DNA of 25,842 bases from DATARH01 sp036268075 (GCA_036268075.1 DATAUV010000009.1:1-25842), one strand, 5' to 3'. Counted from the stretch's first letter, positions 1-8,418 are shown. Numbers and translations: made by a program. The notes: generated by a model from the letters alone, not told the origin.

Positions 1-972
1 CGCGCCGTCGCGGCCCATCGCGAACATCGTGCGGGTGAATTGCAGGATCGAGGTTTCGAGGGTGCCGACGGTGCTCAGCATCACCGCGATCACGGCGAGG
101 TAGCTCCACGGCCGCGGCAGCAGCTTGTCGGCGATGGTGAAGACGATGTTGATCCCGGCGCCCTGAATTTCGTCGTCGCTCAGCACCGTCAGCGCGACCG
201 CGGTGAAACCGGCCAAGAGGGCGATCACGACGATCACCGCGAGGATGCTGCCGCTGCCGGCGACGCGGTCGCCGTCGCGCGTCTCCTCGTTGAGGTTGAC
301 CGTGACGTCCCATCCGCTCAGCGCGAACAGCGCGACGAGCGCCCCGCTGAGGAAGAGGGACGGGGTGAACCCGGCGCCGAAGTACCAGCCGAGCGAGAAT
401 GTGTGCGCCGGAACCGGCACCGGATGAATCGCGGCGACCGCGATCAGCAGCGCCAGCACCCCGGCCTCGACGAGGGTGAAGACGATCTGGGTATAGCTCG
501 TCAGCTTGATGCCCTCTGCGACGATCCCGCCGATGACGATCAGCCAGCCGGCGGCGACGAGCGTGACCGCAACCTGGTTGTCGACAAGGCTCGGCGCGAA
601 AAGCTGCAGCGTTCCGGTCGCGGCCGGCAGCGTGCCCGAGACCATGAACAGGATCGAGCCGACCACCACCGACCAGCCGGTGAAAAAACCGAGGCCGAGC
701 GAGAAGATGCGGGTGACCCAGGCATAGGTGGCGCCGGCGTTGACCTCCTCGCGGTTCAGGTGGCGGAATGCGAAGACCACGCCGAACATGATCAGGCCGC
801 AATAAAGCAGCGAGGCCGGCGCCAGCACGCCGACCGCGCCGACCAGCGTCGCCGTGCTGACCGCGACCGAATAGGCCGGACCGCTGCCGGCGACCCCCAT
901 GATGATCGATTCGCCCAGGCCAAGCGCGCCCGCGCGCAGCCCCTGGTGCGGTTCAGCCGGGCTCAACTCCAT
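1..972 (-). CDS. APC-family amino acid permease, C-terminal part cut by window edge
   Basis: The frame is open for 324 codons from ATG at 972 to the first base of the window, so the C-terminal part lies outside. The translation is strongly hydrophobic, with many membrane segments, for example around FFTGWSVVVGSILFMV and LIVIGGIVAEG. The visible end reads QFTRTMFAMGRDG, which matches the R-x-x-FAM-x-RDG loop of the amino acid/polyamine/organocation (APC) superfamily. The glycine-rich start ESIIMGVAGSGPAYSVAV fits the first unwound helix of these carriers. Its role would be uptake or exchange of an amino acid or amine at the inner membrane; the substrate cannot be read from sequence. It starts 8 bases after the rnd stop on the same strand, so co-transcription is likely. 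Several shorter open frames on the opposite strand here look like shadows. Confidence 0.85.
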   Translation of the reverse strand, partial: MELSPAEPHQGLRAGALGLGESIIMGVAGSGPAYSVAVSTATLVGAVGVLAPASLLYCGLIMFGVVFAFRHLNREEVNAGATYAWVTRIFSLGLGFFTGWSVVVGSILFMVSGTLPAATGTLQLFAPSLVDNQVAVTLVAAGWLIVIGGIVAEGIKLTSYTQIVFTLVEAGVLALLIAVAAIHPVPVPAHTFSLGWYFGAGFTPSLFLSGALVALFALSGWDVTVNLNEETRDGDRVAGSGSILAVIVVIALLAGFTAVALTVLSDDEIQGAGINIVFTIADKLLPRPWSYLAVIAVMLSTVGTLETSILQFTRTMFAMGRDGA

Positions 973-980
973 ATCGCCGG

Positions 981-2150
981 CTAAGCCGCCTCGCCTTTTT
1001 GGTCCAGCGACACGAGTTCGATGCGGTTGCGGCCGGCGGTCAGCGCGAGCTTGCCGTGCTTGAGCGACAGCGCGTCGGCGCCGAATACGTCGCGGCGCCA
1101 GCCGGCGAGGGCGCGGATGTCGGCGTTGTCGTCGGCGGCGATCGCCTCGATGTCGTCGGCGGAGGCGACGAGCTTTTGCGCCACGCCGAAATCCTCGCAG
1201 CGCTGCTTGAGCAGCACGCGCAAGAGCTCGATCAGCGGGCCGAGGCCCGGCGGGTTCTCGGCCTTTTGCGCCTGCGCCGGGGGTGGGTCCGGGTCGGCGA
1301 GGCCGGCCGCGACCGCGTCGAGGATTTCGCGGCCGAGCCGCCCTTCGGCGACACCTTTGGGCAGGCCGCGGGTGCGGGCCAACGCCTCGACCGTGCGCGG
1401 CGCGTGCGCGGCGATCTCGATCAGCGCCTCGTCGCGCAGGAGCCGGCCGCGCGGCAGGTCGCGCTGCTGCGCCCCGCTCTCGCGCCACGCCGCCAGCGCG
1501 CGCAGCACGCCGAGCAGGCGGCGCTCGGCCCGGCCGCGCAGCTTGAAGCGGCGCCATGCCTCCTGCGGCTCGGCGCGGTAGAGCGCGGGGTCGACCAGCG
1601 CCTCGATCTCCTCGGCGAACCACGCCGTGCGGTCGTTCTGCGCGAGGCGTTGCTGCAGCCGCTCGTAGGCCGTGCGCAGATGGATCACGTCGGCGAGGCC
1701 GTAATCGATCTGGCGCTGGGTCAGCGGCCGCTGGGTCCAGTCGGTAAAGCGCGAGGCCTTGTCGAGGTTGACCCCGGCCAGCTTCTTGACCAGCGTCTCG
1801 TAGCTGACCGAATCGCCGAACCCGCACACCATCGCCGCGACCTGGGTGTCGAACACCGGCAGCGGCACCGCGCCCGAGCGCTGGTAAAAGATTTCGAGGT
1901 CCTGGCGCGCCGCGTGGAACACCTTGAGGATCGTCGGGTCGGCCATCAGCGTCAGCAGCGGCGCGAGGTCGATGCCGTCCGCCAGCGCGTCGATCGCCAC
2001 GGCCTCGTCCGGCCCGGCGACCTGGACCAGGCAGAGGATCGGCCAGTAGGTCCGTTCGCGCATGAACTCGGTGTCGACGGTGACGAACTCGACGCCACGT
2101 TGACGGCCGCAAAATGCCGCGAGCGCCTCGGTATCGGTGATTAAAGTCAT
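981..2150 (-). CDS. rnd: Ribonuclease D
   Basis: This is a 389-residue 3'-5' exoribonuclease of the DEDDy superfamily, which trims the 3' ends of tRNA precursors and other stable RNAs in the cytoplasm. Exo I is VDTEFMRERTYWP near residue 22, Exo II is FHAARQDLEIF near residue 80, and Exo III is YGLADVIHL near residue 150, carrying the Tyr and Asp that define the y subclass. A helical HRDC-like region follows to the C terminus. The frame is open upstream to a GTG at 2195, but homology to RNase D starts with MTLITDTEAL, so I chose the ATG at 2150; the length then matches the family. It lies between a nitronate monooxygenase gene upstream and an amino acid permease 8 bases downstream. Confidence 0.93.
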   Translation of the reverse strand: MTLITDTEALAAFCGRQRGVEFVTVDTEFMRERTYWPILCLVQVAGPDEAVAIDALADGIDLAPLLTLMADPTILKVFHAARQDLEIFYQRSGAVPLPVFDTQVAAMVCGFGDSVSYETLVKKLAGVNLDKASRFTDWTQRPLTQRQIDYGLADVIHLRTAYERLQQRLAQNDRTAWFAEEIEALVDPALYRAEPQEAWRRFKLRGRAERRLLGVLRALAAWRESGAQQRDLPRGRLLRDEALIEIAAHAPRTVEALARTRGLPKGVAEGRLGREILDAVAAGLADPDPPPAQAQKAENPPGLGPLIELLRVLLKQRCEDFGVAQKLVASADDIEAIAADDNADIRALAGWRRDVFGADALSLKHGKLALTAGRNRIELVSLDQKGEAA

Positions 2151-2215
2151 CGCCCAACAGTCTACAACAGATTGCGCCGCCGCAGTAGGTTTCACCTAGA
2201 TATCGATGACACCCC

Positions 2216-2308
2216 ATGGACCGCGGGCGTCTCGCCCGCATCCACGCCCGCATCCGCATCCGCATCCGCATCCGCGAAAGAAGAGCGGGCGAGACGCCCG
2301 CGGTCCAT
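2216..2308. repeat. Inverted repeat with 24-bp perfect arms (REP/REPIN-like)
   Basis: Arms 2216-2239 and 2285-2308 are perfect reverse complements. Each arm also holds its own hairpin, GCGGGCG-TCT-CGCCCGC or its complement. The 45-base centre holds a hexamer repeat. The element fills most of the gap between the nitronate monooxygenase stop (2317) and the rnd start (2150). The right arm and its flank (2281-2306) match 21538-21563 at 24 of 26 bases, so this is a dispersed family. It could terminate or attenuate transcription, but no T-run follows on the minus strand. Confidence 0.9.
2251..2274. repeat. Hexanucleotide tandem repeat (CATCCG)x4
   Basis: Four exact CATCCG units lie inside the loop of the inverted repeat. 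The preceding 12 bases (2239-2250, CATCCACGCCCG) look like two degenerate units. The repeat is not inside any gene I believe in. Its copy number may vary between strains by slippage. Confidence 0.85.
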
Positions 2309-2316
2309 ACTTTATC

Positions 2317-3405
2317 CTAGGCCGCCGGCAGCAGCGCCAGCGCGTCCTCCCACAGGCGCGCGACGATCGCGCCGGCCGGCTCGGGCCGCGCGAGATGGGC
2401 GGATTGCCCGGCCCAGGCCTGCATGCGCTGGACGTCGCCGGCGCGGCCGCCGGCCTCGCGCATCGGGGCCGTCAGGGCGCGCTGGACCGGGTAGGGCGCC
2501 GGCCGCGGGTTGTCCGAAGCGGCGGCGGCGACGGCGTAATCGGTCGCGATCGCGCGGCCGAGCCGGCCCGAGAAAGCCCGGGTCGGCATCGTCCCCTCCG
2601 GCTCCAACTCGGCGAGCGCGTTGGCCCAGGCCTTGTTCGTCCCCGCCTCGGGCGACCGCAACAGGCCGGTGCCGATTTGCACCGCGCTCGCGCCCAGGGT
2701 CAGCGCCGCGGCGACGCCACGGCCGTCGGCGATCCCGCCGGCGGCGATCAGCGGCACCGAGATCTTGTCGGCGAGGCGCGGCAACAGCGCGAAGAGGCCG
2801 ACATTCTGCGACTCGGCCCTATCGACGTCGAAGACGCCCCGGTGCCCGCCCGCCTCGGCGCCCTGCGCGACGATCGCGTCGGCTCCGGCCGCTTCGGCGG
2901 CGCGGGCCTCGGCGAGTGTCGTCGCGCAGGCGAACCAGGCGATCCCGCGCGCCTTCAGCGCCGCGACGAAATCCGGCGGGAACAGTCCCATGATCGACGA
3001 GACGATTCTCGGCGCGGCATCCAGAAGTGCCGCGCATTGTGGTGCGAAATCGAGCGGCACCGAGTCCCCGGCATTCTCCGGCACCGTCGGGCCCCAGCCT
3101 GCGAGAAACTCGCGCACTTTGGCCTCATGCTCTCGGTCGCGATGCGGCGGCGGGTCGGGAACCCACAGATTGATCTGAAATCCGCCGTTGCTTTGCCCGC
3201 GAAACCCGGCCGACCACTCGGCGATCCCCGCGGGCGCGGTGGTCAGCGCGCCGAGCGCGCCGAGCCCTCCGGCATTGGCGACCGCCGCGGCCAGCGCGAC
3301 CGGGCAGTTTCCCGCCATCGGCGCCATCAGGACCGGAATCCGGAGCCCATACTGCCGGCAGAACTCTTCGGCCCGGCCGCGCGCCGTCTTCGCCTGCGAA
3401 TTCAT
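2317..3405 (-). CDS. Nitronate monooxygenase / NAD(P)H-dependent flavin oxidoreductase
   Basis: This 362-residue FMN-binding TIM-barrel protein belongs to the nitronate monooxygenase (2-nitropropane dioxygenase) family, whose members oxidise alkyl nitronates; the FabK-type enoyl-ACP reductases are relatives. The N-terminal barrel strand reads PVLMAPMAG, followed by AVANAGGLGALGAL. The phosphate-binding parts are GADAIVAQGAEAGGHRG (about residues 195-211) and VPLIAAGGIADGRGVAAAL followed by GASAVQIGT. The GGHRG histidine is the usual catalytic candidate. The ATG at 3405 has GAGG eight bases upstream. It faces away from aspS and precedes rnd on the same strand. The true substrate is unknown, and annotation as an enoyl reductase is a less likely alternative. 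Confidence 0.85.
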   Translation of the reverse strand: MNSQAKTARGRAEEFCRQYGLRIPVLMAPMAGNCPVALAAAVANAGGLGALGALTTAPAGIAEWSAGFRGQSNGGFQINLWVPDPPPHRDREHEAKVREFLAGWGPTVPENAGDSVPLDFAPQCAALLDAAPRIVSSIMGLFPPDFVAALKARGIAWFACATTLAEARAAEAAGADAIVAQGAEAGGHRGVFDVDRAESQNVGLFALLPRLADKISVPLIAAGGIADGRGVAAALTLGASAVQIGTGLLRSPEAGTNKAWANALAELEPEGTMPTRAFSGRLGRAIATDYAVAAAASDNPRPAPYPVQRALTAPMREAGGRAGDVQRMQAWAGQSAHLARPEPAGAIVARLWEDALALLPAA

Positions 3406-3514
3406 CTCGTCCTCATCCCGTTCGACCGCCCCAGAATTGGCCCCGCTCGCCGCGCAAGAAAAGACGATTTATCGGCGCCCGCGCTATCGTCGTTGGCGAG
3501 AACCCCGCGTTTCC

Positions 3515-3543
3515 TTGACAATTGCCCGCGATCCTGTCGTTTT
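3515..3543 (+). promoter_or_regulatory. Possible aspS promoter
   Basis: A perfect TTGACA at 3515-3520 lies 60 bases before the aspS ATG. The expected -10 region (about 3537-3543) reads TCGTTTT, a poor match, so only the -35 box supports this call. Confidence 0.3.
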
Positions 3544-3580
3544 CGCGCCGCGTTCCGAGCGAAAACGGACCTCCGTCACG

Positions 3581-5371
3581 ATGCATGAGTACCGCACCCA
3601 TACTTGCGGCGTGTTGCGCCTTGCCGATGCCGGAAAACCCGCCCGCCTGTCGGGTTGGGTGCATCGCAAGCGCGACCACGGCCAGTTGCTGTTCATCGAC
3701 CTGCGCGACCATTACGGCGTCACCCAGTGCGTGATCGACGTGTCGTCGGCGCTGTTCGCGACCGCCGACGCGCTGCGCCTGGAAAGCGTCGTGACGCTGA
3801 CCGGCACCGTCGTGGCGCGCTCGGACGACACGGTCAACCCGAACCTGCCGACCGGCGAGGTCGAGCTGACGATCGCGGAGCTCGCGGTGCAATCCACCGC
3901 CGACCCGCTGCCGTTCCCGGTCAACTCGGATGCCGAGTACCCGGAGGAGATGCGGCTCGCCTACCGCTATCTCGATCTGCGGCGCGACGGGGTGCACGCG
4001 CACATCATGCTGCGGTCGAAGGTCATCGCGTCGATCCGCCAGCGCATGATCGCGCAGGGTTTCACCGAGTTTCAGACCCCGATCCTGACCGCCGACTCGC
4101 CGGAGGGGGCGCGGCCCTATTACGTCCCGAGCCGGCTCCATCCCGGGCAGTTTTACGCGCTGCCGCAGGCGCCGCAGCAGTTCAAGCAATTGCTTATGGT
4201 CGCCGGGTTCGACCGTTACTTTCAGATCGCCCCGTGCTTTCGCGACGAGGCCAGCCGCGCCGACCGCTCGCCGGGCGAGTTCTATCAGCTCGACCTGGAA
4301 ATGAGCTTTGTCACGCAAGACGATGTTTTTGCTGCGGTCGAGCCGGTGATGGCCGGCGTGTTCGAGGAATTCGCCGACGGCCGCGCGGTCAGCCCGGCGC
4401 CGTTCCGCCGGATCGCCTATGCCGACGCGATGCTCGGCTACGCCAGCGACAAGCCCGATCTGCGCAACCCGATCGTGATCCGCGACGCGACCGAAACGTT
4501 CCGGGGCTCGGGGTTTCGCATCTTCGCCGGGATGATCGACGGCGACGCGAATGTCCGGGTCCGCGCGATCCCGGCGCCGGGCGGCGGCAGCCGGGCGTTT
4601 TGCGACCGCATGAATTCGTGGGCGCAGGAGGAGGGGCAGCCGGGCCTCGGCTATATCTTCTTCCGTGACGGCGAGGGCGCCGGGCCGGTGGCGCGCAACC
4701 TCGGCCCCGAGCGCACCGAGGCGCTGCGGCAGGAGTTCGGCCTCAAGGACGGCGACGCGGTGTTTTTCGTCGCCGGCGTGCCCAAAATCTTCGCACAATT
4801 CGCCAGCGCCGCACGTCTCCGGATCGGCAACGAGCTGAACCTGACCGCGAAGGGCCGGTTCGAGTTTTGCTGGATCACCGATTTCCCGATGTACGAGATC
4901 GACGAGGAAACCGGCCGGATCGAGTTCAGCCACAACCCGTTCTCGATGCCGCAAGGCGGGCTGGAGGCGCTCGAAACCCAGGACCCGCTGACCATCAACG
5001 CCTACCAGTACGACATCGTCTGCAACGGGATCGAGTTGTCGTCGGGGGCCATCCGCAACCATCGCCCGGACATCATGTACAAGGCCTTCGAGATCGCCGG
5101 CTATTCGGCGGCCGAGGTCGAGGCGAGGTTTGGCGGGATGCTCAGCGCGTTCAAGTTCGGCGCGCCGCCGCATGGCGGGTCGGCGCCGGGCATCGACCGC
5201 ATTGTCATGCTGCTCGCCGACACGCCGAACATCCGCGAGATCGTCGCGTTCCCGCTCAACCAGCAGGCCCAGGATTTGTTGATGCAGGCGCCCGCGGCGA
5301 TCCCGGACGAGCGGCTCAGGGAATTGCACATCCGGCTGGCCGTGCCGCCGGCGCGGGGTCCGCGCGCGTGA
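3581..5371 (+). CDS. aspS: Aspartyl-tRNA synthetase
   Basis: This 596-residue class II synthetase charges tRNA with aspartate in the cytoplasm. It begins with an OB-fold anticodon-binding domain (GWVHRKRDHGQLLFIDLRD, about residues 25-43). The catalytic core follows, with LPQAPQQFKQLLMVAGFDRY and motif 2 CFRDEASRADRSPGEF, then a bacterial GAD insertion. Motif 3 is GSAPGIDRIVMLLADTPN near the C terminus. The frame is open back to 3188, but homology begins at MHEYRTHTCG, so I chose the ATG at 3581, which gives the normal family length. His33 in RKRDHG is the residue seen in non-discriminating enzymes such as that of Pseudomonas aeruginosa, whereas E. coli has Leu there; it may therefore also charge tRNA-Asn. 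eipB follows 72 bases downstream. Confidence 0.97.
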   Translation: MHEYRTHTCGVLRLADAGKPARLSGWVHRKRDHGQLLFIDLRDHYGVTQCVIDVSSALFATADALRLESVVTLTGTVVARSDDTVNPNLPTGEVELTIAELAVQSTADPLPFPVNSDAEYPEEMRLAYRYLDLRRDGVHAHIMLRSKVIASIRQRMIAQGFTEFQTPILTADSPEGARPYYVPSRLHPGQFYALPQAPQQFKQLLMVAGFDRYFQIAPCFRDEASRADRSPGEFYQLDLEMSFVTQDDVFAAVEPVMAGVFEEFADGRAVSPAPFRRIAYADAMLGYASDKPDLRNPIVIRDATETFRGSGFRIFAGMIDGDANVRVRAIPAPGGGSRAFCDRMNSWAQEEGQPGLGYIFFRDGEGAGPVARNLGPERTEALRQEFGLKDGDAVFFVAGVPKIFAQFASAARLRIGNELNLTAKGRFEFCWITDFPMYEIDEETGRIEFSHNPFSMPQGGLEALETQDPLTINAYQYDIVCNGIELSSGAIRNHRPDIMYKAFEIAGYSAAEVEARFGGMLSAFKFGAPPHGGSAPGIDRIVMLLADTPNIREIVAFPLNQQAQDLLMQAPAAIPDERLRELHIRLAVPPARGPRA

Positions 5372-5430
5372 GTCGTCTTGTTAACCCTTTGGGTTGACGC
5401 CATATGTGCCGGCGCGTTGGGGTGCCGGGT

Positions 5431-5436
5431 AAGGAG
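5431..5436 (+). promoter_or_regulatory. Ribosome-binding site that sets the eipB start
   Basis: AAGGAG lies seven bases before the GTG at 5444. It supports that codon over the upstream TTG at 5378, which would put a non-hydrophobic stretch in front of the signal peptide. Confidence 0.75.
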
Positions 5437-5443
5437 TGTGCCG

Positions 5444-6244
5444 GTGGGAAATCGCTCACGGTCATTGATGATCGCCGCCTGCGTCGCTGGTGTCGCCGCA
5501 CCCGCGGGGGCGGCGGAGATCGCGCCGCACCGCGCGCTCTACACGATGGAGCTGGCCTCGGCGAAAACCGATTCCGGCGTCGCCGCCGCAAGCGGCACGA
5601 TGGCCTATCAATGGGGCGAGACCTGCGACGGCTGGACCATCGAGCAGCGCTACAAGCTGACGATGGGCTATTCCGAATCCGAGGATGTCGAGATCCTGTC
5701 GAACTTCGTGACCTGGGAATCGAAGGACGGGCTGCACTATCGCTACAACCAGCGCGAGACGCATAACGGCAAGCCCGAGGAGGAAATCCGCGGCGAGGCG
5801 ACGCTCCAGGCGGCCGGCAAGCCGGGCACCGCCGTCTTTGAAAAACCGAAGGCGCAGACGATGACCCTGCCGGCCGGCACGCTGTTTCCGAGCGCGCACA
5901 CGATGCTCTTGATCGACCAGGCCAAGGCCGGCACCAATTTCCTGTCGAAGCAGGTGTTCGACGGCGCGACCCAGGAGAACGCGGTGCTGGTTTCCGCCGT
6001 GATCGGCCCCAAAGTCGAACCCGACGCCGAGGCCGCCAAGATGAGCCCGCTCCTTGCGCGCCCCGGCTGGCGCATGCGCCTCGCCTTCTTCCCCGCCGAC
6101 CCCAAGGCCGAAAAGCCCGATTACGAGCTCGGCATGCTGCTGCTCGATAACGGCGTGTCGAAGGACATGCTGATCGACTACGGCGACTACGCGATCAAGG
6201 CCACGCTCAACAAGATCGAGGCGCTGCCCAAGCCGAATTGCTAA
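5444..6244 (+). CDS. eipB: EipB family (DUF1849) periplasmic envelope-integrity protein
   Basis: The predicted precursor has 266 residues. A signal peptide (about residues 1-24, core LMIAACVAGVAAPAGA, cut before AEIAPHRA) sends it to the periplasm. The mature part begins APHRALYTMELASAK and includes GTMAYQWGETCDGWT and ESEDVEILSNFVTWESKDG, all typical of DUF1849. There are two cysteines in the mature part, one in GETCDGW and one as the last residue (KPNC). This placement matches the disulfide pair of Brucella EipB, a beta-spiral protein needed for envelope integrity under stress. The start is the GTG after AAGGAG. It follows aspS on the same strand and meets dinB tail to tail with six bases between the stops, leaving no room for a separate terminator. 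Confidence 0.85.
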   Translation: MGNRSRSLMIAACVAGVAAPAGAAEIAPHRALYTMELASAKTDSGVAAASGTMAYQWGETCDGWTIEQRYKLTMGYSESEDVEILSNFVTWESKDGLHYRYNQRETHNGKPEEEIRGEATLQAAGKPGTAVFEKPKAQTMTLPAGTLFPSAHTMLLIDQAKAGTNFLSKQVFDGATQENAVLVSAVIGPKVEPDAEAAKMSPLLARPGWRMRLAFFPADPKAEKPDYELGMLLLDNGVSKDMLIDYGDYAIKATLNKIEALPKPNC

Positions 6245-6250
6245 TTCGCC

Positions 6251-7513
6251 CTACCCGACTCCTCGTCCCCTTTGCACCGCGCCGTCGCCATGCCGGGCGC
6301 GAATCGTGTCGATGGCTTCGGCGAGGCGGCGCTGGCCGCCGGATTTTACGTCGAACAGGGTCGGCAAATCGGCCGCGCCGGCGTCGACCAGCGCGTCGGC
6401 GCCGACGCCGATCAGGCGAAAGCGGGTCGCGCCGTCGGTCTCGCCGGTCAATAGCCGGGTTGCGGTCTCGAAAATCGCCTCGGCGAGCTGGGTCGGGTCG
6501 GCGAGCTTGCGCGAGCGGGTGCGGATGCGGAAATCGCTGGTCTTGAGCTTCACGGTCACGGTGCCGGCGGCGAGGGCGGATTGCTTGAGCCGGGCCGACA
6601 CCTTTTCGCAGAGCGGCCACAGGATGCGGGTCAGCGCCTCGGACCCCGCCTCGTCGCGCGCGAGCGTGGTCTCCGCCGAGATCGAGCGGGTCGCCGAGTC
6701 GGGCTCGACGGCGCGGTCGTCCTCGGCTCGCGCCAGCCGCGCCAGGCGCGATCCGATGCGGCCATAACGCGCCGCGAGATCGCGTTCGTCGATCGCGCGG
6801 AGCTGGCCGATCACGGTGATCCCGTCGGCGGCGAGGCGGCGCTGCATCGCCGCGCCGACGCCCCACAGCATCCCCACCGGCTTGTCCGCGAGAAACCTGG
6901 CGGCCTCGCCGCGCCCGATCACCGCGAAGCCGCGCGGCTTGTCGAGGTCGGAGGCGATCTTGGCGAGGAATTTGTTGTAGCTGAGCCCGATCGACGCGGT
7001 GACGCCGAGCGTGCTTTCGACGCGGCGGGCAAGCGCGGCGAGAAGCTGGGCCGGCGCGGCGCCGTGCAGGCGCTCGGTGCCGGTGAGGTCGAGAAATGCC
7101 TCATCGATCGAGATCGGCTCGACCAGCGGGGTCAGCGCCCGCATCTCGGCGCGCACGGCACGGCCGACATCGCGGTATTTGGCCATGTCGGGCCGGATCA
7201 CCACGGCGTCGGGGCAGGCGGCGAGCGCCTTGAACATCGGCATCGCCGAATGCACCCCGTACATCCGCGCGACATAACAGCAGGCGAGCACGACGCCGCG
7301 CTGGCCGCCGCCGACGATCACCGGCAGTTCCGCCAGCTCGGGCCGGTCGCGCTTTTCCACCGTGGCGTAGAACGCGTCGCAATCGATGTGCGCGACCGAG
7401 AGCTCGGCGAGCTCGTCATGGGCGATGAGGCGCGGTGAGCCGCATTCGGCGCAGCGCTCGGGCACCGCCAGCGGGGCGGCGAGGGCGCCGCAATCGCGGC
7501 AGAGGACGCTCAC
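6251..7513 (-). CDS. dinB: DNA polymerase IV (Y family) with N-terminal Cys4 motif
   Basis: This 420-residue translesion polymerase copies past damaged bases. The catalytic palm has HIDCDAFYATVEKRD (about residue 37) and SIDEAFLDLTG, carrying the metal-binding Asp and Glu residues. A helix-hairpin-helix segment (MLWGVGAAMQRRLAADGI) and a little-finger domain (TVTVKLKTSDFRIRTRS) follow. Ahead of the palm are about 35 residues with CRDCG and, 13 residues later, CAECG: a likely zinc ribbon, found in many alphaproteobacterial DinB proteins but absent in E. coli. The start is GTG at 7513, which overlaps the TGA of the upstream kinase as GTGA, so translation is probably coupled. A much longer open frame runs upstream to 8479, but that part is the shadow of the kinase gene. 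Confidence 0.93.
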   Translation of the reverse strand: MSVLCRDCGALAAPLAVPERCAECGSPRLIAHDELAELSVAHIDCDAFYATVEKRDRPELAELPVIVGGGQRGVVLACCYVARMYGVHSAMPMFKALAACPDAVVIRPDMAKYRDVGRAVRAEMRALTPLVEPISIDEAFLDLTGTERLHGAAPAQLLAALARRVESTLGVTASIGLSYNKFLAKIASDLDKPRGFAVIGRGEAARFLADKPVGMLWGVGAAMQRRLAADGITVIGQLRAIDERDLAARYGRIGSRLARLARAEDDRAVEPDSATRSISAETTLARDEAGSEALTRILWPLCEKVSARLKQSALAAGTVTVKLKTSDFRIRTRSRKLADPTQLAEAIFETATRLLTGETDGATRFRLIGVGADALVDAGAADLPTLFDVKSGGQRRLAEAIDTIRARHGDGAVQRGRGVG

Positions 7514-8418
7514 TCGGCTTCCTCCGGCCGCCACAGCCAGGCGGCTCCGTGCACCCCGCTCGCATCGCCGTGCTTGGGCGGGAGGAGCCGCGTCGCGACC
7601 TCGTCGGAAAAGACAAAGCGCGGCCAGAGCAGCGGCACCTGCTCGTAGAGCATCGCGATGCCGGACAGCCCGCCGCCGAGCACGATCGCGTCGGGGTCGA
7701 CGATGTTGATGACCGCGGCGAGGGCGCGGGCAAGGCGGTCGGCGTAGCGGGCGAGCGTCGCCTGCGCGCTCCCATCGCCGGCTTCCGCGGCGGCGACGAT
7801 CTCCGGGCCGGTCCGACTGCCGCCGTGATCGGCGGCGAGTCCGGGGCCGGACAGGAAAGTCTCGATGCAGCCCGCCCGCCCGCAATAGCACCGCCGCCCC
7901 GGCAGCTCGTCCGGTCGCGGCCAGGGCAGCGGGTTGTGTCCCCATTCGCCGGCGATCGCGTTGGCCCCGGTCACGATCCGGCCGCCGATGACGATGCCGC
8001 CGCCGACCCCGGTGCCGAGGATCACGCCGAACACGCCGGCACAGCCGGCGGCGGCGCCGTCGGTCGCCTCGGACAGGGCGAGGCAGTTGGCGTCGTTGGC
8101 GAACCGCACTTCGCGGCCGAGCGCGGCGATCATGTCGCGGGCAAGGGGACGGCCGTTGAGCCACGTCGAGTTGGCGTTTTTGACAAGCCCGGTATGCGCG
8201 ACGATCGTGCCGGGGATGCCGATGCCGACCGTGGCGCGGATTCCCGCCGCGCGCTCGACCCCCGCCACCAGGCCCACGACCGCGCGGATCGTCGCCTCGT
8301 AATCGTCGCGCGGCGTCGGGATGCGGCGGCGGCCGCGCACCGTTCCGGCACGATCGATGAGGGCGGCCTCGATCTTGGTGCCGCCGAGATCGACGCCGAT
8401 GCGAAACCCATCCGCCAT
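7510..8418 (-). CDS. mak: ROK-family fructokinase
   Basis: This 302-residue sugar kinase of the ROK family closely resembles E. coli Mak (manno(fructo)kinase), which has the same length; it would phosphorylate fructose using ATP. The phosphate-binding loop is GVDLGGTKIEAALI at the N terminus, followed by GIGIPG, VKNANSTWLNG and FANDANCLALSEA, which holds the catalytic Asp. The ROK zinc site is GEWGHNPLPW with CYCGRAGCIETF. The C terminus, KHGDASGVHGAAWLW, is nearly that of Mak. I chose the ATG at 8418, with GAAGG seven bases upstream and homology starting at once, over an ATG at 8451. Its stop overlaps the dinB start by four bases. Other hexoses could be the real substrate. Confidence 0.88.
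   Translation of the reverse strand: MADGFRIGVDLGGTKIEAALIDRAGTVRGRRRIPTPRDDYEATIRAVVGLVAGVERAAGIRATVGIGIPGTIVAHTGLVKNANSTWLNGRPLARDMIAALGREVRFANDANCLALSEATDGAAAGCAGVFGVILGTGVGGGIVIGGRIVTGANAIAGEWGHNPLPWPRPDELPGRRCYCGRAGCIETFLSGPGLAADHGGSRTGPEIVAAAEAGDGSAQATLARYADRLARALAAVINIVDPDAIVLGGGLSGIAMLYEQVPLLWPRFVFSDEVATRLLPPKHGDASGVHGAAWLWRPEEAE

Noticed and set aside
2216..2308. The palindromic repeats considered as CRISPR or insertion-sequence ends
   Set aside because: There are no regularly spaced direct repeats with unique spacers, no transposase and no target duplication. The structure fits REP-like elements better.
3413..5329. A 638-codon open frame on the minus strand, opposite aspS
   Set aside because: It is the mirror of a strongly coding, GC-rich gene. 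The translation is full of Arg, Ala, Asp and Val without family motifs, and it has no ribosome-binding site or homologous start. The same applies to long frames opposite rnd, topA, hppA, pleD and the S41 protease.
5380..5398. Small palindrome GTTAACCCTTTGGGTTGAC after aspS
   Set aside because: The stem is only five bases, there is no T-run, and no operator of this form is known to me. It was left out as too weak.
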